Below, piece by piece: positions 45,905-57,528 of a stretch of 64,000 bases of DNA (the first letter of the stretch is position 1; every line of letters begins with the position of its first letter). The DNA is from Nepenthes gracilis (Eukaryota; Streptophyta; Magnoliopsida; Caryophyllales; Nepenthaceae). The notes beneath the pieces are model-generated. The model was not told the DNA's origin, did not search any database, and saw nothing but the letters and a program-made list of their open reading frames with translations. Made by a program: the position numbers and the translations under genes. The stretch lies in the NCBI GenBank assembly GCA_033239525.1, contig BSYO01000038.1, positions 7,567,041 through 7,631,040 on the forward strand, read 5' to 3'.

Positions 45905-47125
45905 GTTGATTTATTATAAAGTCAAAATGTACATTAGAACACATGCATCCATTGCCAAGGAATGAAACATTGCCTAGTCTTACAGCTCAAAGGGATGATT
46001 ATCCTAAGGCCAGGAGCTTCCCGTTGAGTGCGGTGAGGGCTCCTCTACTCTCTTGGAGAAATCTGTTAGATAGGACTAACACCGAGCACCACTGTTCCTT
46101 GGATCAAAGAAGTTGACAGAGAAGTCTGGAGCCGCTAGGAAAGTAATCTATTGGCAAAAGCGAATGCCATCTCAAAATCTAATGTTCAAAGCATGGCCCA
46201 CTTCCTCCGAATTGAATCAGGTCATCGGCTTCACCTCCAGTCGAACATTCTCACTCAGAGGTCAACAAGATGCTGCTTGGCCACCTGGAGCATGTCCTGA
46301 AGCTCTTAGAAATTCGCCCTGATCTCAGATAGCTCAAAGTAGAGGCTGGCAACCCGCTCCCACCAATATTGGGCCTCGGCGGCAAAGGCATTTACCAGAC
46401 CCTACATCTCCTCAAGCAAACCCAAGTTGATGCACACTTGGGTCAAACGAAGGACCTCTGCATCATGGTGATGCATCCTAATGTCTCGCTGACACAAGCA
46501 TGCCTCCAAAATACGCAGCATCACCGGTGATTACAAGTAAAAAAGGTGGGTGATCAGGCAAGGTTAGAAACAACGAGAATAAAAGGTTACCTAAGACATA
46601 CCCCAATGAAAGGCATCTCCTCCACAATTGAAGGATCCAGGGGAGCCTTGGGCGTAGAAGCAGGTTCGAACCTTTGCTCTGGCAGAGGCACTTCACAATG
46701 GATGGAAGGGGCCCCAAAACTTCTATGACACGGGGGAGCAACTAGGCCCTCTGGGACATCGGATGTCAAAGCCTCCGGGTGAGGCGCCTCCCTAGTCACA
46801 GTCACCTCCGTATCATTCCCCACTTGAAATTTACCCGGTTGCATCACTAGGACCCCCCTTAACTAAAGCAGCAAGAGGGCCGGGCACGGGCTCTTCGGGC
46901 GATGAGATGACAACGGCGGGGACCCTATATTATGCCAGAGTCGACGCAAAGATCGGCTCGCCCGACTCCTCAGCCCCAGGCTCAAAGTCAGTGAAAGTAA
47001 GTACTAATCGGATCACGTCGACGGGCGCAGGAGCCATGAAGAATCAGAGGAAAAACCAAAGTAATATGATTCAAATCAAGAAGGAAAAATGCGGGAAAGT
47101 GGTGAAGGTACAAAGCTTAAATAGT
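45905..47125 (-). pseudogene. antisense ORF of the Tat element (decayed)
   Basis: On the minus strand a TATA-like CTATTTAAGC (47124-47115) is followed by ATG at 47037 reading MAPAPVDVIRLVLTFTD. Acidic and proline-rich text runs to about 46600, and a likely coiled coil 'AQYWWERVASLYFELSEIRA', 'ELQDMLQVAKQHLVDL' near 46380-46250. An AATAAA signal lies at 45915-45910. Stops interrupt it. Retand and Grande elements of the Tat lineage carry an extra antisense gene at just this place between integrase and 3' LTR; its role is unknown. The link is by position and layout, not by sequence search. Confidence 0.55.
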
Positions 47126-47141
47126 CAACTCCGTAACCCTA

Positions 47142-47155
47142 AAACGGCGTCGTTT
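47142..47155. promoter_or_regulatory. near-palindrome AAACGGCGTCGTTT upstream of the antisense ORF
   Basis: AAACGGCGTCGTTT (reverse complement AAACGACGCCGTTT) lies about 20 bp upstream of the TATA-like box on the minus strand. This palindrome is common in plant promoters. A promoter role here is inference. Confidence 0.5.
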
Positions 47156-47239
47156 GGGAATATCGAAGAGGTGCGCCCCACAGTGACAGTGACACGTGCC
47201 CACACCACGAGACACCGTGGTGTGTTAGTAATGATGGTT

Positions 47240-49061
47240 TGACGTTATGTCTCCTTGCATGAACGGCTGACCCCTAACAAATTTGGATTGGCGAATTGGC
47301 GGGATGACGCAATTTCAAGGCCCTGACGCTCCATTTCCCAAAGTGGCAAAACTAACAACGTGCAACCCTGGTGGGCTCGAGGCTGATTCGACCACCCTAC
47401 ATTCCAACCTAGTGTTCGAAATGGACCGTCATAAGTCAAGATCGCCAGAAGACCAGGCTGTCAGTGGCTCGAGCAATCTGTTTGACAATCATCAAGTAAG
47501 TTCTAAGAGTCAATAAACAATCATTATAGTAATTACCGTTCACTTTAGAATCATTAATAGTATAGGTCTAAATTCAAATAGATATGCAGCCTTTTGGTAT
47601 TAATTGACCAACATTCACTAGTTGCTTTGCATTCACTTCTGGGTATCCAAATGCTATTTAAAATATGGGTATTTTATTAGTCACCATATGAGTACTAATT
47701 ATATAGAAGTGATACATATTTGGCCCATCAGTAATATTTAGCAATTGGTTGGGCCACTTAAGTGAATACCACACTATATATTATTTGGATATTTAATCAA
47801 AATAATGGTTTTTAAAAATGTAAAAAAAATATTTACAAGAGATCTATTTATCCACCATACCTCACAAAAATAAGTATTAATGTGTATAGCATAAATTTTA
47901 TAAAACTACAAATATTACAGTTTTATAATGATGAACTATAACTATACCTCAATCTATGAACAAATTTCATGAAGCAAAATTAAATGCATGAAATAAATGC
48001 ATAAATTGAACAAATATCATTAACCATTAGTGAATATTTCATAAATCAACAACATATGCATAATCTACCGAAAACATAAATAATTAATATATTTTCTTTA
48101 AAAAATATTAAAGAACAAAAATAATAAAGCATTGATGAATATTTAATGTAGTAACAATTAAAATAATATGATTTGAAAAAATATATAATTATTAAAACAA
48201 CTGTTCTTATATATGTAAATATCTAAATTTTGAGATCTACATTACCCTATTCTAACTAAATTTTTATGCAGAAACATAAATGATGCATTTGAAACTATGA
48301 TTATGAAGATTTGATCAATGAATAACAATATGAGAATAAGAATTAGGGTATACCAATTTGTTTTTTTCAAAAATTTAAACTATATTTCTCATATTTTCTT
48401 CCTTTAACCAACAAACCTAATGGCGATTATTTTCTATATATATCCAAAATCATGATTGTGGCATGCCTTTTATACAATAGGGAGAGAAACCACCATTTCC
48501 TTTCCTTTTGCCTATAATTCATAAATTGGGTGATTTTGCTATAATTTTGAGGGCTGTTGTGATTTTTTTATCACTTTGATTTTACTATTCACTTAAGGAT
48601 TAAAATTAAAAATTGGTAAAATATTCCATTAAATTTTCATAACAAGTATTTTAATTTTAATTTTGTATTTTTTAATTTCTAATCTTGACAATAAAAGAGT
48701 CATAGTAATGGAAGGACCATAAAAACACTTTGTAAATGCCTTGATATCCGTTTGCACGCGCGCACGCTCATATATATATTGATTCATTTTCCATAATTGG
48801 TAGAATCACATTATTAACATATCTTGCGGCATCAATGCAAATAATTTAAAATGTGATTGCTGAAAGAACCTAAAAATGATGAAAATTATTCCAGAAATAG
48901 TTATATTATTCCAATTTATCCATTTTTTATCATACCAAAAAATATGTAAAATTGGTTATATTTTTTATTATATAATAATATATGTACTTGATATTATACA
49001 AAAATATAAGAAGTATATTTTAAAGTCTTTGTATCACATAACAGTGGTAAATGATATATTT
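47240..49061. other. no gene seen; AT-rich from 47.5 kb
   Basis: The first 270 bp still have the composition of the Tat element and may be its 3' untranslated part. The rest is strongly AT-rich with no recognised element. The expected 3' LTR of the Tat element is not present. Confidence 0.55.
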
Positions 49062-49995
49062 TGATGCGTCCTAAATTTAAGTTGTCAACGGATTCGGATA
49101 CAGTTAGATCTCGGGTTCGAACGAACGTGGGACCCGGTCTCCATGTTCTTTGGCTTGAATCTTGCACACTAAAATAAAAAACAAGAGTTAGGGAAAAACG
49201 GTGGGACTCGTTCCTTAATTTGTCATTTGGTATTCATATCAATTATCCTTCTTTTGAAATGAAGAATGTATAGACGGGAATTTTTTGAAAATGTTGCAAG
49301 GAAAGGGATTTATGAGTCTGACTTGGAAATGGCGTTCGGCATTGAGTGGCTTTGGTGGTGGTACGCTTATGGAGAGCTACTTTTGGTGATGTTTCACCCG
49401 TGGAGAGCGCTTTTTTGGACACTGGGTTGATGGAGAGTGAGTAATGTGAAGAGAGAATGGCGCTCGAGGACTTGTTCGAGAGTGAAATTGTTTGTGTCGG
49501 TTTGAATACTGAACAGGGTGTGTCATCTATAGTCTATCTCAAAGATTTTTTTATAGTCATGAAACCTCGTCAGCCTTTTTTGGGTGGCAAGGTTGGCTAC
49601 CAATTGTTTGGAGGAGATCTCTTCCATCCGTTGAGGAGATGTTGGTGTTATTTATGGTAATTATAACCAATCAGAGGGATTTCTTCCTTTATTGTAGAGA
49701 TATTGTACACGGTAAATATTTGGATTTTTATTATGAGAGATACGTTGAATTGAGGATTTTTTTTCCAGGGGAGATTGTGATTTAAAAAAAATATTCTGAA
49801 TCCCAACTAGTTAAAACAGGTAATTTCTCGTGTGCAAAAACGTGATTGTGGGTTATATCTAGTTTAGGCTACGTATAGCCGTCTGAGGGGTTTTCTTAGG
49901 TTAATTGGGACGTTGACCGTCTTTTGAGTTAGTTGGCAGCATTTTTCCTAAACTGATTGTCTTTTTGGGTTGGTCTATTTCAGTCATCTCTATCA
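49062..49995 (-). mobile_element. Tat-lineage solo LTR
   Basis: Plus-strand ends are TGATGCGTCC (49062) and TCTCTATCA (49995). The first ten bases equal those of the LTR at 5891, so orientation is the same (minus). TATTT flanks it on both sides (49057-49061, 49996-50000), a perfect target duplication. No internal region is present. Confidence 0.8.
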
Positions 49996-50230
49996 TATTT
50001 AATAAAAATAATTTCATGAATAAAAAGAGTTTCAAAATAAGAGTAGAGAATAACATAAAAACAAAATTTAGTTATAAAAAAATTGAATTATTAAAAATTA
50101 TGAATTAATTTGATAGTTTTTTTCCCTAAAAAACAATTAGCTCAAAATTCCCTGTATTTTATGGTGTATTATTATTATTTTTTGTACGGTAACCGCGAAA
50201 TAGTAGACCGGTGTTTCTTGTTCAGTAGTG

Positions 50231-50312
50231 GAAACTTCATCTGTTAATTACAGCTTTGGACGTTTCGTAAGAAAACTTCATCTCTTAATAACAGCTTTGG
50301 ACGTTTCGTAAG
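50231..50312. repeat. 41-bp tandem duplication
   Basis: 'aaacttcatctgttaattac' plus 'agctttggacgtttcgtaag' repeats with a 41-bp period and two mismatches, just upstream of a possible gene start. Confidence 0.8.
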
Positions 50313-50450
50313 AAGTGAATGGTTTCTTTGTATTTGCGCTCACACACACACTCATCGTTCCAAATAGGGCCAATTAAGATTCTCCCTCTGCGAGCTATAA
50401 GCATTACTAAATCAGTCCTTTTAATTTCTTGGCATTTTTGTTCAAGAAAG

Positions 50451-50882
50451 ATGATGCCATTCCAATGTTTCAATAGTAATGCCATTTGTATTTATGACTC
50501 CCATATCTCTTCTTCATGTGATAATCACCCTAATTTTATTGATGGGTTTGTTGAAGAGATGCTAATTTTGGTGGGTTTCCACTGGTTTCAAGAATTAGGA
50601 TTTCCATTGGGCGGAGTTCCGTCACATGCAACAAACCCATTTGGTATTATTTTGTTTTCTGCTCCTTTTTTTTTGTCTGTTTAATATGTGAATCTTGAGG
50701 TGTTTCTTTTCTGAGAAGTGGTGGGGGTGTTTTTTTTCCTCCATTTTAATTCTACTATTTGTTCCTTTTCTACTTTGCCTCTCAGTGAGGAATTATGGGA
50801 GGAATCAGTGAATCCCTGGCGTCAGAGATTGTGGATGTGCCTTTTAAGTTATTTCATCATAAAGACAAATGCCACACATCAG
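50451..50882 (+). CDS. possible 5' exons of an unrecognised split gene
   Basis: Two pieces look exon-like. One is an open stretch from ATG 50451 (MMPFQCFNSNAICIYDSH...) to about 50643 with a possible GT donor. The other is 50786-50882, bordered by 'gcctctcag' and CAG|GTTAGT, in which ATG 50795 reads MGGISESLASEIVDVPFKLF then HHKDKCHTS. The first piece does not join in frame with the second, so it may be leader sequence with a small upstream ORF. Composition is less AT-biased than around it. I do not recognise the product. A next exon may be at 55656. This is a guess from splice signals and coding look only. Confidence 0.3.
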
Positions 50883-51449
50883 GTTAGTGTAGTTATTTGT
50901 TGCTCTGTTGTTAATATCAGAATTGGATGTTCTTTATTTGCTCATATAACGCATGATCGACTTTTTTACCACTTATTAGCTGTGATCAAGTAATTCATAT
51001 TTTTGTCCTCGCTGCTGTTCCCATTATATGGTGTCAAAAGAAAGTAAAAAGCTAGTTTTGTTATGTAATGAGTTGCAGAAACATTAAGCATACCTCTAGC
51101 ATCTTCACAGGCAATTCATTTAGGATTGCTTGTTGGATATGGTGTGTCTCTTTGAATGATGCCTCTCTAACTCAGAAGAGTTTCTTCTTTCCTTACTGAA
51201 AGTTATATTTTTCATTGCATGGAACTTGGCTTTGTCCATTGGTGTGCTTTTTAGTTTGTATTAGCTTAGGTCAATATTTGATACCGTAAAACTTGCTGGT
51301 CTTAGAATTCAGAAATTTTTATGTCAGAGCAGCATGATGACTAGCAGGATAAATACGATGTCCCTCTCACATAAACGGCTTATCAGATAGCTTAAGTGAG
51401 ATACCCCAAAAGAACTTAATGGAATTGAAATTGTAACGAAAGGATTGGA

Positions 51450-51640
51450 GAATGCGTATTACGGTGACCCGTTACACAAAGGTCCCATATGAAGGGTCTC
51501 GGGGAGGGTCAAATATGCACCTCCTTGTCTCTTCATCATATAAGACTATTTCCATGGCTTAAATCATTGACCTCTAGAGATGGACTTAATATGAATCACT
51601 ACATGCACCACGAGATTTGCGACCATTACTATATGGCTAT
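51450..51640 (-). mobile_element. Au-type SINE (minus orientation, decayed)
   Basis: The plus strand shows the reverse-complement order of the Au SINE: 'gtgacccgttacacaaagg', 'gggtctcggggagggtcaa', 'atgcacctccttgtctct', 'gactatttccatggcttaaa', then an A-box-like part near 51600. Matches the copy at 34.1 kb in layout. Confidence 0.6.
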
Positions 51641-52949
51641 GATGCCGAGATAACCTTTGCTTGGCAACGATACTCCTGTGACATAGCTGGACCATGATCT
51701 AATACTATGGTTCCAGATTACAATGGAGTAAGCTTGTCGTTGTGTCAAGTCTCGCTTGTTTAATTTAATTTTTGTTCAAATATGATTTAACATAATATAT
51801 TGTCACAACTTTTAACAAGTTCATTGTATAGAGTGAATCAAAACCTCGAAATGCCTTTTTTCCAAGTGGGAGTCTTAGGCAGGAAATCTGTTAACTAATA
51901 CTAGAGAACATGCAAGGGCCAAGGGCTGAGTTTGAGATCACTCTTACGCCTTCACCTAATTGCTTAAGCTCTAGGATTAGTTGGTTCCTGACCATGCTAT
52001 AAGAGCTTATAAAGTGATCTAGATTTTGAATCCTCGGAATCCTAATTTTATAAAAGCTATATTTTTTCATCACCTGGAAATAGGTGTCCATGTGCTTAAT
52101 CCATGCTTTAAGGATAAAATGGATTTGCGTGCACAAGAGTATCAGTGCAGAAAATCAGTTTTGGGCATTCATCTAGCTACTTAAGCTTTTGGGATGAGTT
52201 GCTTTGTTGACAATGAGATTGCTTATCGTAATATACTTGGGCGTGCCCACCTAATTTCAAGATTGTGGCAGTACCATTTTCTAAGGTAGATAGAGTTTTT
52301 CTTAGAGAAGCTCCTATAATATATAATGCTTATATTTCCATCTCAAAACTACTACTTTGGCCTTGTTAAAGTTGTTTTTTGAATTATTTGTCTCATTTCT
52401 CATTCCATGTGGAGATCTAAACTGAGTTTTGCTCTTAGGCTTGGAAACAAGTATGCTGAAAGTGTGTGAAATTCCTCTATGATCATATCAGCATTTTAAA
52501 CATGTTCATAATGTTGGTGAGTATTGAAAGCAAGATTTTTTAATCAGTTGGTGAATTTTCTGGTTGTAACATTAACTGTGCATTCAAAGTGGCACAGGAG
52601 GGACCTAATTTACTTGTCTAATGTGGGCTCTGAAACCTTCACTCTCTTGACGGCCACTTGACTTTTGGAGGCCTTTGTTTGGGCACTGCGGCAAAATACT
52701 GTGTCTTGCGAACTGGACTTGTGGGGACCAACTTATCTCGTCAGTCATCTTGACCTTCTCTCATAAATTTAGAAGGAAGTATCCCAGGGGACATTTTCAC
52801 GTGCTGTGGTGATAGGCAAGTTTAGAACCAATGCTTATATGATACTTTGTGCAAGAAAGAGAAAAATATCACGCCTCTTAGTGGCATTTCTTGTATCTGT
52901 TATAAGATGCACAGGGAACTCCATTCTCCTAACTGATCTGGGAGGCATC
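51641..52949. other. unassigned stretch
   Basis: No gene is recognised. The 51.9-52.2 kb part ('ctcacttttacgccttcacc'-like text, 'gaatcctcggaatcc') has the look of an old repeat, but I cannot name the family. Confidence 0.35.
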
Positions 52950-55217
52950 TGTCATATAGTGGATCCGGATGTCAAGATAACTTGGCAGGAGTACAGCAAG
53001 GCAGCAAGGAAACAATGATTTGGCGAAATTAGCAAGGGATGGATGGATTGGATGGACAGAACAACGGCTAACCAAACTCTAAGTAGTTGAGACTGTAACC
53101 AATGTATCGAGAATGTTGTTTGGTGGCTTCATAGTTGTTGCGGGCAAATGGCCTATATATTTTATAAGCTGTAACAGAATATAAATATGGAATGAATGAA
53201 TGATTGGATCCTTCTTGGATTGCTTCTCCCCTTTGTCTGATACCCAACCTCCTCTCCCTTCTTCTAGCTTCTCATCTCATTCTTCACTCTCTCTCCTATT
53301 TCCTCTATTTCTTCCTAGTTACCTTACTGATTTAGTGATTGTTGTAGCTACTACAGCACAATTGTAATCAAGGCAAGTTTCATAACATGGGAATTCTTGT
53401 TTTTCTATCACAATTTACACAATCTTTTAATACAAAAACACCGCCTCTACAATTAGCTGCTGCATTTTCTATAACTCTGATTCCTTATGCTTGTTGGCTC
53501 GGACATGGCGACATTCAAATTTAGCTGATCGGCTACAAAATTCTGCAGTAGCACAGCATATGTACTTTCCAAACTGTCCGAACAGAAATATCCTTGCCAT
53601 TCTGTTTGCTTATGCATGCTGAATTGATTCTACTTGTGGGTATGATAAAAATTCTGCTACAGAATTATTAATTACTGAGCTGAAGCTGGTATTCCTAATT
53701 TTTCATTTCTGTACTGGGTAGAATTCTGTTCTTGCTGTTCCAAGTTTGTTTCTACAAAGAAAATCTTGTCCTGATATTTTGGGTACTGGTTCAAAATTTT
53801 TGAAATCTGTTAAGCATTTCTCACAAGCCTTGAGTATACTCGTGCTTACTTCTGGTTCTTAATTTTTATCTGCTCTTGCACATTCCGTAATTCAGTTTAC
53901 AATTGATTCTGCGACAATTGTAATGCTGCACTTCTAATTTGGTTCTGTATTGTTCTTATTCCTTTTTGAGTCTATTCGAATTTCTTTCTGAATTCATTTT
54001 CTGCCTCTTTTCCTCATTCTGTGGTCATTTTACATTGATTCTAGCAATACACAGAAGCCCTGCACAAATTTTTTCCTTCTGTACAATCACTCAGCTGTGA
54101 ACAGAATCAAGAAACAAAGGCACATGTGTGCACATCTAAATTTCAGTATTGATATTCTTCCTACTCTATTCTGAATTTCTTCCTGTTCTTTCAAATTCTT
54201 GTTGATTTTCAGCTGACAAGACCCTACTGATGGTAGTAAATTTCTTGCTGAACTTTTTTTCTGTAAATTCACGACTCTTGTTTTTTGAATGGAGATTATT
54301 CTGGTAGATTCTTGGCATACTATACAGCTATCTTACCAGTTTTTGATCTTCGTTAATATCGCAACTTGTGTGGCTGTGGATCGGACTACTACTTTCACAA
54401 ACACTGAAATCAATATGAAATTCTAATTCTTTCATCAATATTTCCAATATATTAGCAAAGATAGATGGCTTCACGTTCTTTTCCACACAAACCAGATTCC
54501 TATTTCAGCTCCATCTCAGCAAAACAGATTACTTTTCCAAAATACTTTGTGCAAGCAACATTCTTCATTACAACAATCCATGGAAAAAATATGAATGCTA
54601 TGATGCACAAGTTAAATGCCTTCAGAACAAGCCAAGAACACAGACCTGCATTTGAGGCACAAAATCAGGAAACACGGTCCTCAGCAGTCCAAAGGGCAAC
54701 ATCGTTATTTCTTGTTTTAGTTCCCGACAACACAAGACTGACAGTTCTGCAACACTTATTCAGCTTCAAACTACAAATGGAGGTTGCCTTGGTCATCTCC
54801 AACTATGTCCATTCTTCCATTGCTGAAGACATGGATGAACTCCAGGAGGGAGTATTCCATATAGTGGAGCCAGCCATCAAGGTGACTGGGTAAGATTTCA
54901 GCAAGGCAGCAATGATTTGGTACAATCAGCAAGGGCTGGATGGATTGCATGTAGTCGAGACTGTAATTGATGTGTTAAGAATTTATTAGTCTAGTAGTTT
55001 CAGAGATGTTACAAGGCAAATAGCCTGTAAATATTCTGGCTGTAACTGAATAGAAAAATGGAATGAATGAATGATAGAATCCTCTGGATTGCTTCTTTCC
55101 TTTGTCTGATGCCAATTTTCTTTCCCTTCCTCTAGCTTTTCATCTCATTCTTCGATCCCCCTCCTATTTCCTCTATTTCTTCCTACTTACCCAGTAATTG
55201 TAATAGCTACTGGAGCA
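52950..55217 (+). mobile_element. non-autonomous LTR element with two diverged LTRs
   Basis: Direct repeats 52950-53358 and 54853-55217 share 'catatagtgga', 'cagcaaggcagcaa', 'ggaatgaatgaatgat', 'ggattgcttct' and the end 'agctact..agca'. After the first, 'attgtaatcaaggc' resembles a decayed tRNA-iMet primer site. Before the second, 'ccaggagggag' is a polypurine tract. Interior about 1.5 kb without recognisable pol. The GAATGAATGAAT run and pyrimidine-rich end resemble the LTR at 25519, so the families may be related. Flanking 5-mers do not match, so there may have been recombination. Confidence 0.55.
54465..54893 (+). CDS. unrecognised 142-codon ORF inside the LTR element
   Basis: An open frame from MASRSFPHKPDSYF to IVEPAIKVTG that runs into the 3' LTR. 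Composition is ordinary, not low-complexity. I see no domain, zinc knuckle, membrane segment or known motif. It could be a leftover or captured coding part, or chance. Its end overlaps the LTR start, as the last gene of such elements often does. Confidence 0.3.
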   Translation: MASRSFPHKPDSYFSSISAKQITFPKYFVQATFFITTIHGKNMNAMMHKLNAFRTSQEHRPAFEAQNQETRSSAVQRATSLFLVLVPDNTRLTVLQHLFSFKLQMEVALVISNYVHSSIAEDMDELQEGVFHIVEPAIKVTG

Positions 55218-57528
55218 ATAATGACAAATTTTTTGGGGACTTTCTTAGTGCATGGCTGCAATTATGGTTATCGCAAAGGGATGCTACTTATGGTCCTTGA
55301 TATGGCTTCATTGAACAGTAACTCTTGCAGCCAGAGTATTTTTAGGTCATCCTTGTTTTCTAGGAGTTAGTTTCCTTCCAACAAGGAGTTCTACAAATGT
55401 TGGACTGCAATACTCATTCAACAAGTTTCCGCTACTCTTCGATTGCATCTTATGAACTCGATTTGAACACCCAGAGAATAATAAGTTGGGAGATAAATTG
55501 CCATAAAGATTGGCCATTGTGCACTAGGATTTTTCCATTGTGGGCTGTACGTGACCCTGCCCGTGCATCATAAAGAGGTTGTATATGTTGCCTCATAGAC
55601 ATAATTAAGCAATTTTATCATTATACTAATGCTCATGTTTCATGTTTCAATTCAGCGGGACTTGCTATGGTCAATCAAAAAGATTTCATCCTTCAATGGG
55701 TTATTTTTGCATTTTATGAAAGCAGAGATTTTGAAGCAATCTCACAATGTTGTCAATACTTGCGTGTGGATAAGCTTGTAATGTTTGAAGTACATGTGTT
55801 ATCTCTCACAATGTTTGTCATTATTTGTGTGTATATATGCATTGTGATGTTTGTAGTACATGCATCTTGTCATGCTATTTGTCCGATTCCCTTCTCTACG
55901 TCAGTTTGAAACCTAAGTTCCTGGCACTAACTATGGTAGTTGGGAGAGTGATGTGTGCTATGTTGAGCCATGGAAAGAAAAGAAATTGGAAATTCATTTC
56001 TTGGGGATTTGGTTTCCATTTATATTCCCTATAGGATGAACGTAGTTTCATTCTTTGGAAGGATATTAATCATGAAGATCCCTTCTTATTATTCTTTTGA
56101 TTGCTTTAAGTATGGTAATTATTTTAGTTGGGTTCAAATGGGGGCATCACCTCTAAGCAATTACAGTCAAACCAAATAAAAAACATAGAATTCTGTAGAC
56201 CAAAGTGCAGTTGTTCCTAGAATACCACCAATAGTGTGCGGGATGAAGGAAAAGAACCCTTACCCAAAACATAAGAAGGTGATTCCATTCATAATTGCCA
56301 ATTATGAAAATTTGGTTGTGGTATCGTTCATGACTATATTGATTTTTGCTGTATTGGGCAATACGTATTTGTATTTGTCATATTAGACATAATTTTTTTG
56401 CAATCTATTCAAAATTGAGATAAATACTAAAATTGAATCGTATTGAATCATATTTTACATATTTCAAATATTTTAGATAATTTTTACCCATTGAATTAAT
56501 GTTTTAATATCAAATTATACAATAGCAAATAAAAAATGATAAAAATAAAACCAAATAAAGTGAATAAATTACCACTCACGGCCAAATCACATATATGCAA
56601 GTTATTAATAATTGAAAGGTAAGAGCAATTTTTGCATTATTATGGCCTAGTTAGCAAATAAATAAATTCATTCTCGAATAGCATAATTTGTATTCTGTAA
56701 GGAATAAGCAATAACTAAAATACAATTTTATTAATATAAGTTAATGTTGTGCAAATTACCTTGATGTCGCCACCATATTGATTTTTGCCCTGGAGTATAT
56801 CAATCGTCTTTGTTGCTCAAACCATTATACGATTGATTTGGATATCCTTCTTGCATTTGTCGTTGGTCATTTAGAAAATATCCATACATCATTCTACCAA
56901 AATCATTAGTGGTGCTGCTCGCTGATTTTTCTTGGCTAAATTCATTGATGCAAATATTGGCTGACATGTATTGGTATTAGGAAGTTTGACATTGGAATTT
57001 TACACTGTGATAATATCGTGTTATACTTCCATATTGGCTAATACATCTGAGATATATCGGCTGTTATTTAAAATATGGTTGATTTGGCTTTGTCAGCTTA
57101 CAATTTAAAAAAAAAATTTTCCATCCGATGTATTTGATATTTATATGTATTATCCGATTTGTTCGATACTTGTATGACCTTGATCGATACCAATAGAAAT
57201 ATTTTCATCCATTATGTTGTGGAAAATGAGCTAGGGCCTAGGGTACTCCATAATAATTTGACTGTCTGGGTACTAGTGCTCATACTAGTAATAGGGAGGA
57301 GGATGTCCATTTCTACAAGTTGAGAAATCTTGAGTTTGAGGATAGTGTTGTATGCTTGAACTACTGCTGACATTAGGAGATTCAGAAATCTAAAAGCGAC
57401 CAAAACTATCACTCCTCAAGATGAATTTCTAGTTGTTTGGGTGTCTTTTTATCATGTCTTGGAATTTAACAGGTCTAATTAATTATTATTTATAAAATTA
57501 AAATCCCAATAAATTCAGTAATAAATAT
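55218..57528. other. AT-rich stretch, no confident gene
   Basis: A possible exon begins at 55656 after 'tttcaattcag'. Open frames at 55667-56179 are short and without known motif. At 57212-57412 the minus strand may hold the tail of the hAT transposase, but this is too weak to call. Confidence 0.35.

Noticed and set aside
46113..46741. Plus-strand ORFs in the antisense region of the Tat element
   Set aside because: They are shadows of the antisense unit. The coiled-coil-like text and signals are on the minus strand.
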